Shown here one piece after another: positions 7,850 through 16,384 of a DNA stretch of 30,398 bases. Within the stretch, counting starts at the first letter, position 1; each line of letters starts with the position of its first letter. Under the pieces are notes generated by a model. That model was not told where the DNA came from and ran no database searches. It was given only the letters and a program-made list of their open reading frames with translations. The translations under genes and the position numbers were made by a program. The stretch covers positions 1-30,398 of the forward strand of contig CAVRVO010000022.1 of the NCBI GenBank assembly GCA_963724625.1. Reading direction: 5' to 3'. Origin of the DNA: DATBVX01 sp963724625 (GTDB lineage: Bacteria; Pseudomonadota; Gammaproteobacteria; Steroidobacterales; Steroidobacteraceae).

Positions 7850-9007
7850 ATGAAAGTCATCGGCTGCGAGACATACGTTGTAGCGTTGCCAACTCGCAGG
7901 CACCACGCATGGGCCAGCAAGATGACGGCGCCGATCGGCCGTCACGTCATCGTGAGGATCGACACGGATGAAGGCCTCACCGGATGGGGCGAGGCTCCCG
8001 TCGGAATTACGTGGGGCGGTCCGCACATGCGCTACTACGGCGAGTCGCCAGAGACCGTTCTCACCATCATCCACAATCACCTCAGCGCCGCGATCGGCGG
8101 CCGGGATCCGCGCGATATTGCTGTCATTCATTTCGCCATGGACAAGGCGGTAAAGGGGCACCCGTATGCCAAAGCGGCCATCGACATCGCCTGTCACGAC
8201 ATCGCCGGCAAAGCGGCGAGAGCACCGGTATGGCGCCTGCTCGGAGGCCAGTATCGCGACCGGCTCGAAATCGCGCATTCCCTAGGCATCATGCCGGTTG
8301 ACCGCTGCATCGACGAGGCGGTCATGGCCGTAGGCGAGGGCGCGCGCACGATCAAGTGCAAGACGGGACTCGAGCCCACACGCGACGTCGAGGTGGTGCG
8401 TCGTCTTCGCGAACGATTGGGTCCTGACGTTCGCATCCGCGTAGACGGTAACGAAGGCTATCGGGACGTGTGGGAGGCAATCCGCGTGACCCGTCGGCAG
8501 GAGGAATACGATATTCTGTTGTGCGAGCAACCCGTAATGGGTGCGCGCGAGCTAGCACTGGTCGCCGAGCGCATCAACTGCCCAGTGATGGCCGACGAGT
8601 CGGCTTGGACTTGCCACGACATCCTCGAGCTCGTGCATCACAAGGCCGCTGCATGCCTGTCGTGTTACGTGACGAAGCCCGGTGGCCTCTACCGCGCGAT
8701 GCAGCAGGCCGATCTCGCGGAAACGCTTGGCCTCTACTGCGATATCGGCGGCTCGATCGAGTCCGGCATCGGAAACGCCGCTAATCTACATTTAGCGGCA
8801 GCGACCAGAATCGCGACGTTGCCGAGCGTCTGCCCAGTATCGAAGCCCGCCGGTGCCAGCGGACCCGGCATAGCAGGCTGCTACTATCTCGATGATCTGA
8901 TCACCGAACCCTTCAAGTACGAGGACGGCATGGTCCTCGTGCCGCAGGGAGTGGGGCTCGGCATCGAAGTCGACCCCGAAAAGCTGGAGAAGTATTCAGT
9001 GTCGTGA
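7850..9007 (+). CDS. Mandelate racemase/muconate lactonizing enzyme family protein
   Basis: A 385-residue enolase-superfamily enzyme that abstracts a proton alpha to a carboxylate and stabilises the enolate on Mg2+. The capping domain covers about 1-125 (VIVRIDTDEGLTGWGEAP at 33-50) and the barrel follows. Catalytic K-x-K is IKCK (K169, K171); metal ligands are D199 (RVDGN), E226 (CEQP) and D249 (MADES); the opposite lysine is K276 (YVTKPGG). This lysine arrangement is that of the muconate cycloisomerase/dipeptide epimerase subgroup, not mandelate racemase itself. Cycloisomerisation, epimerisation and dehydration are all possible. First gene of the rightward operon; its stop overlaps the next start (GTGA at 9004). 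Confidence 0.88.
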   Translation: MKVIGCETYVVALPTRRHHAWASKMTAPIGRHVIVRIDTDEGLTGWGEAPVGITWGGPHMRYYGESPETVLTIIHNHLSAAIGGRDPRDIAVIHFAMDKAVKGHPYAKAAIDIACHDIAGKAARAPVWRLLGGQYRDRLEIAHSLGIMPVDRCIDEAVMAVGEGARTIKCKTGLEPTRDVEVVRRLRERLGPDVRIRVDGNEGYRDVWEAIRVTRRQEEYDILLCEQPVMGARELALVAERINCPVMADESAWTCHDILELVHHKAAACLSCYVTKPGGLYRAMQQADLAETLGLYCDIGGSIESGIGNAANLHLAAATRIATLPSVCPVSKPAGASGPGIAGCYYLDDLITEPFKYEDGMVLVPQGVGLGIEVDPEKLEKYSVS

Positions 9008-10093
9008 GAGTTGCGATTCTCGGAGCCGGGGCGGGTGGTGCATCGGCCGCGGTCGATCTATCGCATCGCGGCCATGACGTGCGACTGTGGAACCGCTCGC
9101 CGGCAACTCTCGAACCCCTGCGCGCTGCCCGCGGCATCGCATACGGCGGAGCATTCGGCGAAGGCTTCGTTGCGATAAAGATCATCACGACAGATCTTAC
9201 TGAGGCGGTGCGCGACGCGGATGTGCTGCTTGTCTGCCTGCCGTCGCTTGCGGTCGGTCCATTGGCCGCAGACCTTGCAAGTACCCGAGTCGACAAAACG
9301 CCTGTCGTCCTCAACGCTGGCCACACGGGCGGCGCACTGGAATTCGCGCACGCATTCCGGCGCATGGGACGAACGCCACCGCCTACGGTTGAGTTCTCGA
9401 CGCTGACCTACGTCGCACGGAAATCGAGTCCCGAGCGAGTCGTGACGACGGGAAGGGCGAATGCCGTACGTGCCGCCGCCTTGCCGGGCGCAAGCGACGC
9501 TCTGCGACTTGCACGCGAACTCTACGCTTCCGCAACGCCCGCCGATAACGTGCTCGCGACGAGCCTCAGCAATGTTAACCTCGTATTGCATCCGCCTGGC
9601 GCTATCCTCGGCTCGGCATGGATCGAGGCCACGAACGGAGACTTCACGTTCTACGTCCAAGGGTTGACGGACGGAGTGGCCCGGGTCATGGAGCGGCTTG
9701 ACGCGGAGCGTCGTGACGTCGCGCGTGCGCTCGGGCTTGAGCTACCATCCCTGTTCGATGAGATGCGTGCCATCGGTACCATTGAAGGCAGTGCCGATCG
9801 AAGCCAGGGGTTGGCGGCAGGCATTCGCGCCGGAGGTGCGAATCGGAGCATCCGCGCTCCCGGCTCCCTCCGGCATCGTTACTTCTATGAGGACTTCTGG
9901 TACGGCCTGAAGCCGTTTCTGGCATTCGCAGCGATCGGGGAAGTCGATACGCCCGTGGCGCAATCTTTGTGGACGATTGGCGAAGCTACTGCTCGGCGCA
10001 GAGGCACCCACTGGCGGACGCTCGGCAGTGGAAATGGGGATCGCGGGAAAGACCGTCGAACAACTCCAACAAATGGTGACGGAACCCAAATGA
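9004..10093 (+). CDS. Opine (octopine/nopaline) dehydrogenase-family enzyme, frameshifted near 10030
   Basis: NAD(P)-dependent dehydrogenase of the opine dehydrogenase type, which couples an amino acid and a 2-oxo acid or runs the reverse reaction. The N-terminal Rossmann motif is ILGAGAGG (residues 5-12), followed by the family's helical catalytic domain (about 190-340; NVNLVLHPPGAIL, YFYEDFWYGLKP). The frame from 9004 reads well up to THWRTLGS (about 10029) and then turns into low-quality sequence. In the next frame 10031-10093 reads EMGIAGKTVEQLQQMV and TEPK-stop, the expected end of this family. A single missing base at about 10026-10032 restores a protein of roughly 363 residues. Its stop then overlaps the next gene's ATG (ATGA at 10090-10093), matching the coupling used elsewhere in this operon. 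As it stands the frame runs on into the next gene, giving an apparent 664-residue fusion. Confidence 0.8.
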
Positions 10094-10998
10094 GCGCGGT
10101 GAACGGTGCTCGGACGGCGTACCCGCTGGTGTGGCGCAACCTGACGATTGCCGTCATCGGAGGAGACGAACGCGAGCAGGAGATCGCGCGGCTAGCCGCA
10201 ACTTCGGGGGCGAAGGTGAGGGCGTTCGGCTTTCCATGGCCCGAGGACGGCATCCGGGAAGTCGAGCACACCCAAAACGCCCTTGAGGCTATCACTGGCG
10301 CACGCATCGCACTCTTCCCTATCCTGGGCATCGCAACGGATGGTAGTTTGTTCGCGACCGAGCACATCGTTCCGCGGGAAGATCTTCTTGCGGCGATGGC
10401 GCCCCTTGCGCATGTCATTCTCGGCAAGGCGGACGCGGGCCTGCGGCAAGCGGCCGCGAAGTGCGACGTGCAGCTGCATGAGTACGAGCACGATCGAGAG
10501 CTGATGCTTCTGCGTGCACCGGCTATTGTCGAAGCTGCGCTGAAGGTGATCATCGAGAACACACGTTTTACGATTCACAACGCGAACGTCTGCATCGTCG
10601 GCCTCGGCAACATCGGGACGGTCCTGGCACGTACGCTTGTTGCGCTTGGTGCCCACGTCTCGGTTGCGGCGCGCAATCCGGTGCAACGTGCAGCGGCGTA
10701 CACGATGGGCGCTAGGGGCGTGCCCCTCGATCGGTTAACCGAGGCTGCAGGCGACTTCGACGTGATCTTGTCGACGGCGCCGGCGCCGGTTGTGACAGCC
10801 GCGGTCATCGATCGTCTGCCTGCACATGCGCTCGTCGTGGATCTGACTGCACCGCCGGGAAGTTGCGACTTGGCTTACGCGACACAAAGTGGGCGAAAAG
10901 CCGTTTGGGCACGCGCGCTAGGGCGCCGCGCACCAATTGCCGTCGGAGCGAGCCAATGGCATGGGGTGGCGAAGATCATCGACACGATTTTGGTGTGA
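10090..10998 (+). CDS. Dipicolinate synthase subunit A-like Rossmann protein
   Basis: A 302-residue protein matching the length and layout of DpaA (SpoVFA). The N-terminal domain is LTIAVIGGDEREQEIARL, then a nucleotide-binding domain with VCIVGLGNIGTVLARTL (GxGxxG) and ALGAHVSVAARNP. DpaA with DpaB makes pyridine-2,6-dicarboxylate in sporulating Firmicutes; no DpaB flavoprotein is seen here. An independent role in NAD(P)-linked oxidation or hydration of a cyclic imine or dihydropyridine-like compound is more likely. ATG 10090 overlaps the restored stop of the opine-dehydrogenase gene, which is the main reason to treat this as a separate gene. The hydantoinase gene starts 9 bases after its stop. 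Confidence 0.75.
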   Translation: MSAVNGARTAYPLVWRNLTIAVIGGDEREQEIARLAATSGAKVRAFGFPWPEDGIREVEHTQNALEAITGARIALFPILGIATDGSLFATEHIVPREDLLAAMAPLAHVILGKADAGLRQAAAKCDVQLHEYEHDRELMLLRAPAIVEAALKVIIENTRFTIHNANVCIVGLGNIGTVLARTLVALGAHVSVAARNPVQRAAAYTMGARGVPLDRLTEAAGDFDVILSTAPAPVVTAAVIDRLPAHALVVDLTAPPGSCDLAYATQSGRKAVWARALGRRAPIAVGASQWHGVAKIIDTILV

Positions 10999-11007
10999 GC
11001 GTATGAG

Positions 11008-12357
11008 GTGAAGGCGGATCTCGTCATTCGCCACGCGCGAGTCGTCGACTTCCGCGGCGAGTTCGTTGGTGGCGTGGCCGTGAACGACGGCAAGATCGTC
11101 GTGTCGGGACTCGACGGATCGCTGCCTGAAGCGCGCCATGTGATCGACGGGCGCGGGCGATGCCTCATGCCTGGGCTGGTAGACGCGCACTGCCACCTTG
11201 GCGTTGCGTATCCGTACGAAGAAGACATGCGCTCGGAGACGGCACAAGCGGCGAGGGGCGGGCTGACCACGGTGCTGCTCTACGCCCGCACCAAGCAGCC
11301 TTCGTATATTCCCTTCTATAACGAACGACGTGGAGTCGGAGAAGCACAGGCTTGTATCGATTTCGGCTTTCACTTCGGCATCCAGCGCGAAGAACACATT
11401 CACGAAATTCCGCAGATCGTCGAGAAGACTGGCGTCCAGTCGTTCAAGCTGTACTTCGGCTACGAGCCTGACAACCCAATCGGCATCGTCCCAGCGACCG
11501 ATGGCTGGGTGTACGCAACAATGTTGAAGGTGGCCGGGTTGCCAAACGGAGTCGTGTCGGTACACTGCGAGAACACCGCGATCGCGGCATGGCTCAAGAA
11601 AGAGATGGTGGCGACGGGTCGCCAGGACCTTGCCGCTTACACCGAGTCCCGGCCCGCCTTTTGCGAGGTCGAGACGATCAAGCGGATGATATTTCTCGCC
11701 GAACGTACGCGTTGCCCGCTGCAGATCGTGCATACCTCTGTCGGCGCGGGTCCGGAGATCGCCGCCGAAGCACGGGCTCGCGGGATCGATGTCACGATCG
11801 AAACATGCCCGCACTATTTGACTCGGACGGCCTACGACACCGATCTCGACATGCGGGCGAAGATCTCACCCCCGCTACGCGACGAGGAGCAGAAGGAATG
11901 GCTGTGGCGGGGTGTACTCGCCGGCAAGGTCAATTCCATCGGCAGTGACCATGTGCCTTTCCTTCCGAAAAAGGGAGAGGACCTCTGGACAGAATATCCG
12001 GGTATCGTTTCATTTCCCTGGGAACTCGCTCTGCTGATCACGGCAGGAGTCCATCGACGCGGCCTCACGCTGCAACGCCTGTCGTCACTGAATGCCTATG
12101 GCCCTGCGCGGCGCTTCGGGCTCTATCCACGCAAGGGCTCGCTCAAGCCCGGCTCGGATGCAGACCTAGTGCTCGTCGATCTGGATGAAGAGCGCGTCGT
12201 AAAGCACGAGGGCAGGGGCACCTGCATCTACGAGGGTATGAAGCTGAAGGGCTGGCCCGTGATGACGATTTCAAACGGCAGGATCGTTTTCGATAACGGA
12301 CAGGTCGACGAGCGGGCGTTTGGACAGGGCCGGTGCGTGACAACAACACGGCAGTGA
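11008..12357 (+). CDS. Dihydroorotase/hydantoinase-type amidohydrolase
   Basis: A 449-residue cyclic-amide hydrolase of the amidohydrolase superfamily with a binuclear metal site. Ligands seen: HCH (H61, H63) in VDAHCHLG, a lysine suited to carboxylation (K147 in SFKLYFGY), H186 (VHCEN), H242 (IVHTS) and D314 (GSDHVPF). The C-terminal GSLKPGSDADLVLVDLD is typical of dihydropyrimidinase/allantoinase/hydantoinase members. It should open a cyclic ureide or lactam in the cytosol. The start is GTG at 11008, in a GAGGTG context. The stop overlaps the next gene (GTGA, 12354-12357). Exact substrate unknown; hydantoin- or dihydropyrimidine-like rings are plausible. Confidence 0.88.
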   Translation: MKADLVIRHARVVDFRGEFVGGVAVNDGKIVVSGLDGSLPEARHVIDGRGRCLMPGLVDAHCHLGVAYPYEEDMRSETAQAARGGLTTVLLYARTKQPSYIPFYNERRGVGEAQACIDFGFHFGIQREEHIHEIPQIVEKTGVQSFKLYFGYEPDNPIGIVPATDGWVYATMLKVAGLPNGVVSVHCENTAIAAWLKKEMVATGRQDLAAYTESRPAFCEVETIKRMIFLAERTRCPLQIVHTSVGAGPEIAAEARARGIDVTIETCPHYLTRTAYDTDLDMRAKISPPLRDEEQKEWLWRGVLAGKVNSIGSDHVPFLPKKGEDLWTEYPGIVSFPWELALLITAGVHRRGLTLQRLSSLNAYGPARRFGLYPRKGSLKPGSDADLVLVDLDEERVVKHEGRGTCIYEGMKLKGWPVMTISNGRIVFDNGQVDERAFGQGRCVTTTRQ

Positions 12358-13523
12358 GCGCGTCGCCTCCGGTTCGCTTGTCCGATGATCGGTTGGTATT
12401 CCGCGCTGTTGGGATGCCGACGAAGCCCGGGCAGGTATTCGAAATCACCGCCGTGAGGGATCGCATCGTATCGATAGTTCACACGCCGGCTGAACGCGTG
12501 CAGTGGCTCTGCTTCCCGCCGCTCGTCGATCTGCACGTACATGCCAGTCGGGCCTTTACGTCCGGACCCGTTCGACCCCTGTCATTGATGCATGCCGTTC
12601 AGCTCGCGCTCGAATTGGAAAAAGTCGCGACAGCGAAGGATTACGAACGTAACGCTTTCCAGCTGTTCAACCTTGCGCGGCGGCACGGCACGAGTCGCCT
12701 ACGCACGCATGCAGATATCGGATCCTACGTGGACCTCAAGGCCGTGCACGGCAGTGCCCGGGCGCGGGAACGATTCGGTACGCAGCTGGAGGTCGAGATC
12801 GTCGCTTTTGCAACAGTGTCGCAGGATCCGGCTGAGCTTCGGGTTCGTAAGCTCCTCCGCGAGGCTTGCTGCGCCGGGGCGAACCTCCTGGGTGCCGTAC
12901 CGGACGTCTACCCGGATCCAATGCGATCGATCGACGCGCTGCTCGAGCTGGCGGCTGAGCTGGGCGTCGGAATCGACGTTCACATCGACGAACATCTCGA
13001 CGGCGCACGTTCATGTAGCGCCCATCTCGCCGAAGCGGCTTCGAGCCGCGGCTATCAAGGACGTATCTGGCTGAGTCACGGATGTGCGCTATCGTCGTTC
13101 GATCCCGGGGCGCAAGCGGCGATCGTGAGTGCGATCGCCGAGGCCCGAATCACGGTGATCTGTTTGCCCACGACGAACTTGTATCTGCAGGACCGCGGTC
13201 GCGGGACGCCCCAAAGACGCGGTCTCACTTGCGTGCAGGAGCTCGCTGCCGCTGGAGTCGAGGTGCGATTTGCGAGTGACAACGTTCAGGATATGTTCTA
13301 TCCATACGGATCCGCAGACATGCTCGAAATTGCGCAACTCGCGGCAATGGCGGGACAGTTCGAGGATCCGGCTTTGCTCGTTCGCGCCATCTGCGACGGA
13401 CGCGGCGAGATCGTAGCTGGGGAGGAAGCGAGTTTCTTGCTCGTGCGCGGAGAGTCCTTGAATCAGGTCCTCGCTGAGCGATCGCTGGAGCGCCTCCAGG
13501 TGGTGCGGGGTGTCGTGTGCTGA
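12354..13523 (+). CDS. Cytosine-deaminase-type amidohydrolase
   Basis: A 389-residue metal-dependent amidohydrolase related to cytosine deaminase and N-isopropylammelide hydrolase. Seen: HVH (H61, H63), RTHADIG (H119), a conserved HIDEH (H210, E213), LSHGCAL (H242) and an aspartate in FASDNVQD (D309). The stretch DNVQDMFYPYGSADML corresponds closely to the cytosine deaminase motif D-D-V-F-D-P-W-Y-P-x-G. GTG 12354 is chosen because it gives a GTGA overlap with the hydantoinase stop; GTG 12333 in the same frame is also possible. It likely removes an amino group from an N-heterocycle or cyclic amidine. Last gene of the operon, followed by operator 3. Confidence 0.82.
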   Translation: MSASPPVRLSDDRLVFRAVGMPTKPGQVFEITAVRDRIVSIVHTPAERVQWLCFPPLVDLHVHASRAFTSGPVRPLSLMHAVQLALELEKVATAKDYERNAFQLFNLARRHGTSRLRTHADIGSYVDLKAVHGSARARERFGTQLEVEIVAFATVSQDPAELRVRKLLREACCAGANLLGAVPDVYPDPMRSIDALLELAAELGVGIDVHIDEHLDGARSCSAHLAEAASSRGYQGRIWLSHGCALSSFDPGAQAAIVSAIAEARITVICLPTTNLYLQDRGRGTPQRRGLTCVQELAAAGVEVRFASDNVQDMFYPYGSADMLEIAQLAAMAGQFEDPALLVRAICDGRGEIVAGEEASFLLVRGESLNQVLAERSLERLQVVRGVVC

Positions 13524-13552
13524 GCGATCGGCCGTGGCGGTTGCGCACCGTA

Positions 13553-13571
13553 TGATCACAAATTATGATCA
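13553..13571. promoter_or_regulatory. Regulator operator 3 (before the M24 operon)
   Basis: TGATCACAAATTATGATCA, two 8-base arms with one mismatch (TGTGATCA becomes TATGATCA) around a 3-base centre. It lies 36 bases before the ATG at 13608 in the 84-base gap between two operons. Same consensus as the sites at 5755, 7807 and 18404. Confidence 0.78.
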
Positions 13572-13607
13572 CACTCTTACCCGCGCACCTCTGGCGAGCA
13601 AGATCAT

Positions 13608-14723
13608 ATGCGATCGGAGATCGTGTCACGTTTGCAAGCGATGATGCGCGAGCATGGCTACGACGCCGTGATCGCCGTTTCTCCAGAGAACTTTGCCTAT
13701 CTTTCTGGTTTCGTCGTGCCGTCGCAGCCTTTGATGCGCTGGCGTCACGCGGCGTGTGTGGTAACGGCAGACGGCCGCTGCGCGATGCTCGTCGTCGACA
13801 TGGAGGAAACGACAACGCGGGCCAAGGCGCCGGACGTCGAGCTGCGCGCGTGGGGCGAGTTTACCGACAAACCCATGGTCGTCCTCGCAGGACTGCTCGC
13901 AGATCTGGGGCTTGAACGTGCGCTCATCGGGACCGAGTTCGATTACCTACCCGCCAACGCGTGCGCAGAGCTGCAGCGCAATCTCCCGCAGGCTCGATGG
14001 TCCGCCGCCGACGCGCTCCTTGGGCGCGCCCGTCAGATCAAAACCCAAGCTGAAATCGAGCACATGCGCAAGCTCGCTCGCATTGCCGACAAGACCATTC
14101 ACGATTCTCTGACGCATGTCAGGGAAGGAAGCTCGGAGATGGACATCGCTGCGATGCTCACGCGGGGCATCTTCGAGCTCGGTGCGGACAGCTTCAAGCT
14201 GATGATCGTCGCCACGGGCGAGCGCAGCGTTTACCCGAACGTCGGCCCGACCCAGCGCAGGCTTCAGGCACACGACATCTGCCGCGTGGAGATCTTTTCG
14301 GTGGGCAGCGGCTATCATGCGGGGGTCTGCCGCACCGCATACGTCCGGGATCCACCCCCCGAGGCCGAGCGAATCTGGCAGAACCTCGTCGAATGCAAGT
14401 ATCTCGTGATGGAGATGATGAAGCCCGGCGCCAGCTCCCGCTCCATCTACGAGGCGTTCATCGGACATCTGGGCAGGCTCAAACTTCCGCCGATCAAGTT
14501 CGTCGGCCATGGCATCGGGTTGCATTTGCACGAGCAGCCGTATCTCGGGCCACACTCCGACGTTCCGCTCGAGGCGGGCATGGTCCTTGGCATAGAGCCG
14601 CTCGTGTACAACACCGGGTACGGCTTTGGCATGCAGAACAAGGATATTGTCGCAGTGACCCCCACGGGCTGCGAATTGCTGTCCGACCACACAAACACCG
14701 ATCGTCTGTTCGCCATTCGCTGA
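13608..14723 (+). CDS. M24-family (creatinase/prolidase fold) protein lacking several metal ligands
   Basis: A 371-residue protein with the two-domain layout of the M24 family: creatinase-type N-domain (about 1-135) and pita-bread catalytic domain (about 140-371). In metallo-members the ligands are D, D, H, E, E. Here the first position is E218 (CRVEIFS), the second is G229 (YHAGVCRT, normally D), H301 is kept (VGHGIGLHLHE), E330 is kept (GMVLGIEP), and the last is K345 (QNKDIV, normally ED). The usual P-H of the active site reads YPNVGPT. The metal site is therefore broken, as in creatinase, but the creatinase-type histidine also seems missing. A metal-free C-N hydrolase or a binding role are both possible. 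First gene of its operon. Confidence 0.8.
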   Translation: MRSEIVSRLQAMMREHGYDAVIAVSPENFAYLSGFVVPSQPLMRWRHAACVVTADGRCAMLVVDMEETTTRAKAPDVELRAWGEFTDKPMVVLAGLLADLGLERALIGTEFDYLPANACAELQRNLPQARWSAADALLGRARQIKTQAEIEHMRKLARIADKTIHDSLTHVREGSSEMDIAAMLTRGIFELGADSFKLMIVATGERSVYPNVGPTQRRLQAHDICRVEIFSVGSGYHAGVCRTAYVRDPPPEAERIWQNLVECKYLVMEMMKPGASSRSIYEAFIGHLGRLKLPPIKFVGHGIGLHLHEQPYLGPHSDVPLEAGMVLGIEPLVYNTGYGFGMQNKDIVAVTPTGCELLSDHTNTDRLFAIR

Positions 14724-14729
14724 ACTCTC

Positions 14730-16161
14730 ATGCGTGTCCTGATCGAGCATATGGAATTCGTCCTGTGCGTCGATCGCGATGATCGCGTCATCCGCGACGG
14801 TGCAGTCATCGTCGAGAACGATCGAATCATAGATCTAGGCGGGGACGGCGGAGGTGCTTGCGCGCCATCGGGAGGGAGCTTTCGATCAAGTGATCGACGG
14901 GCGCAGGCGCGGCGCGTGCCCCGGATTCGTTGACTCGCACGTGCACTTGTCGGAGGCGCTCTCGCGAGGTGTCTTTCCGGATGACCTCGACACGCGCGCT
15001 TGGGTGTTTGGCTGGGCAAAGCCGTTCTACGCGCACGTCGACGGCGAGGATGAGCGTATCGGTGTGCTGTTGTCGTGCACGGAAATGCTTCGATGTGGTA
15101 CGACCTGTTTTCTCGACATGGGAGCTCAAAACGACCCTGCAGGCACCGTCGCCGCCATCGAGCAGAGCGGCATGCGCGGCATCACGGGACGACATGCGGC
15201 CGATATTCCGCCTACGACGCTGCCACGAGGCTGGACGGAAGAGATGATCCGACATCATTTCTTCCCGGATGCAAATGCAGCGCTCGATGCGCTCGGCAGG
15301 GCCGTCGAACGGTGGCACAACTCGGCGGGCGGAAGAATCCGCTGCTGGGTTAACATCGAAGGTAAGGAGCCATGCAGCGTTGACCTGCACGTAGGCGCAC
15401 GCCGGCTCGCCGAAAAATATGGGGTCGGGACGACGTATCATCTCGCCACAAGCATCGAGGAGGTGCGGCTCTCCGAGAAGAAATACGGGAAAGCACCCGT
15501 GCAACGCATCGCCGATGCCGGAGGCCTCGGTCGAAATCTCGTTATTGCCCACGGTGTGGCGCTGACCGAATCGGAGAGGCACCTGCTCGCCGCTAACGAC
15601 ACGAAGATCGCGTTTTGTCCGGGAACCTCGCTGAAGCTGGCGAAAGGCGCCGCGGTGTTCGGCCGCTATCCGGAGCTCATCGATGCCGGTGTCACCGTAT
15701 CGCTCGGCACGGATGGCGTTTCGGCCTCAGGCAATCTCAGTCTGATGAGGCAAATGTACGTCGTCGCGGGACTGTTCAAGGATGCGCGCAACGACGCCCG
15801 GTTGATCGGGGCACGCAAGGCATTGCGAATGGCGACGATCGATGGAGCCCGAGCGCTGGCTTGGGAAGATGAAATCGGCTCACTCGAGATCGGCAAGAAG
15901 GCGGATTTCGTGCTGTTCAACCTCGACCACGTTGAGTGGACACCATGCGGTGATCCCGTACAGACACTCGTGTGGTCAGCGTCGAACGCGTCGATCGCCG
16001 AGACCTGGGTAAATGGTCGGCCGCTATTTCGCGACGGCAAGGTGTTGACCATTGACGAACCAGCGCTGTACGGCGAAGCTCGGAGACGGTCTGCTGCGAT
16101 CGTCAGACGTGCGGGGCTTTTGTCGGGGGACATCACTACGTCAACTTCCCTCTATACGTGA
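14730..16161 (+). CDS. TRZ/ATZ-type amidohydrolase (chlorohydrolase/deaminase family), frameshifted near 14842
   Basis: Metal-dependent hydrolase of the s-triazine hydrolase/8-oxoguanine deaminase group, about 475 residues once repaired. The N-terminal beta-sandwich is read in the first frame from ATG 14730 (EFVLCVDRDDRVIRDGAVIV, then DRIIDLG). After the GGGG run at 14841-14844 the protein continues in another frame with AEVLARH, VIDGRRRGACPGFVDSHVHL and the rest. Removing one G joins the two into the standard 'RIIDLG-xTAEVLAR' arrangement. Metal residues seen: HVH, TTYHLAT, IAHGVAL and SLGTDG. A GTG at 14854 would give a shorter protein without the N-terminal strands. It starts 6 bases after the M24 stop. 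Likely a deaminase or dechlorinase-type enzyme on a ring. Confidence 0.8.
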
Positions 16162-16177
16162 CGGAAGAACCGCACAC

Positions 16178-16384
16178 ATGCCAGTTGTTACCATACAGAT
16201 GTGGACCGGACGCACGGTCGAACAGAAGCGCCGCCTCGTGAAAGCCGTGACCGATGCCATGGTCGAGCACGCTGGCGCCAAACCCGACGCGCTGCACGTG
16301 ATCATTCAGGAGGTACCGCCTGACAGCTGGGGGCGAGCCGGTGTCCTCGGTATCGATCACGAGGTGTCCAAACATGAGCCTTGA
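16178..16384 (+). CDS. 4-oxalocrotonate tautomerase-like protein
   Basis: A 68-residue protein of the tautomerase superfamily. It has the defining proline straight after the initiator methionine (MPVVTIQMW), which becomes the catalytic base at the N-terminus, and the family helix TVEQKRRLVKAVTDAMVEH, then ALHVIIQEVPPDSWGRAG. Length and layout match 4-oxalocrotonate tautomerase (about 62-70 residues, working as a hexamer). Such enzymes move double bonds in unsaturated oxo acids made by ring cleavage. It begins 16 bases after the amidohydrolase stop, with GGAAG upstream, and overlaps the next gene by 11 bases. Confidence 0.82.
   Translation: MPVVTIQMWTGRTVEQKRRLVKAVTDAMVEHAGAKPDALHVIIQEVPPDSWGRAGVLGIDHEVSKHEP

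Noticed and set aside
9004..10998. A natural 664-residue opine dehydrogenase-DpaA fusion protein
   Set aside because: The linker is low quality, the alternative frame encodes the proper dehydrogenase end, and the ATGA overlap marks the second gene start.
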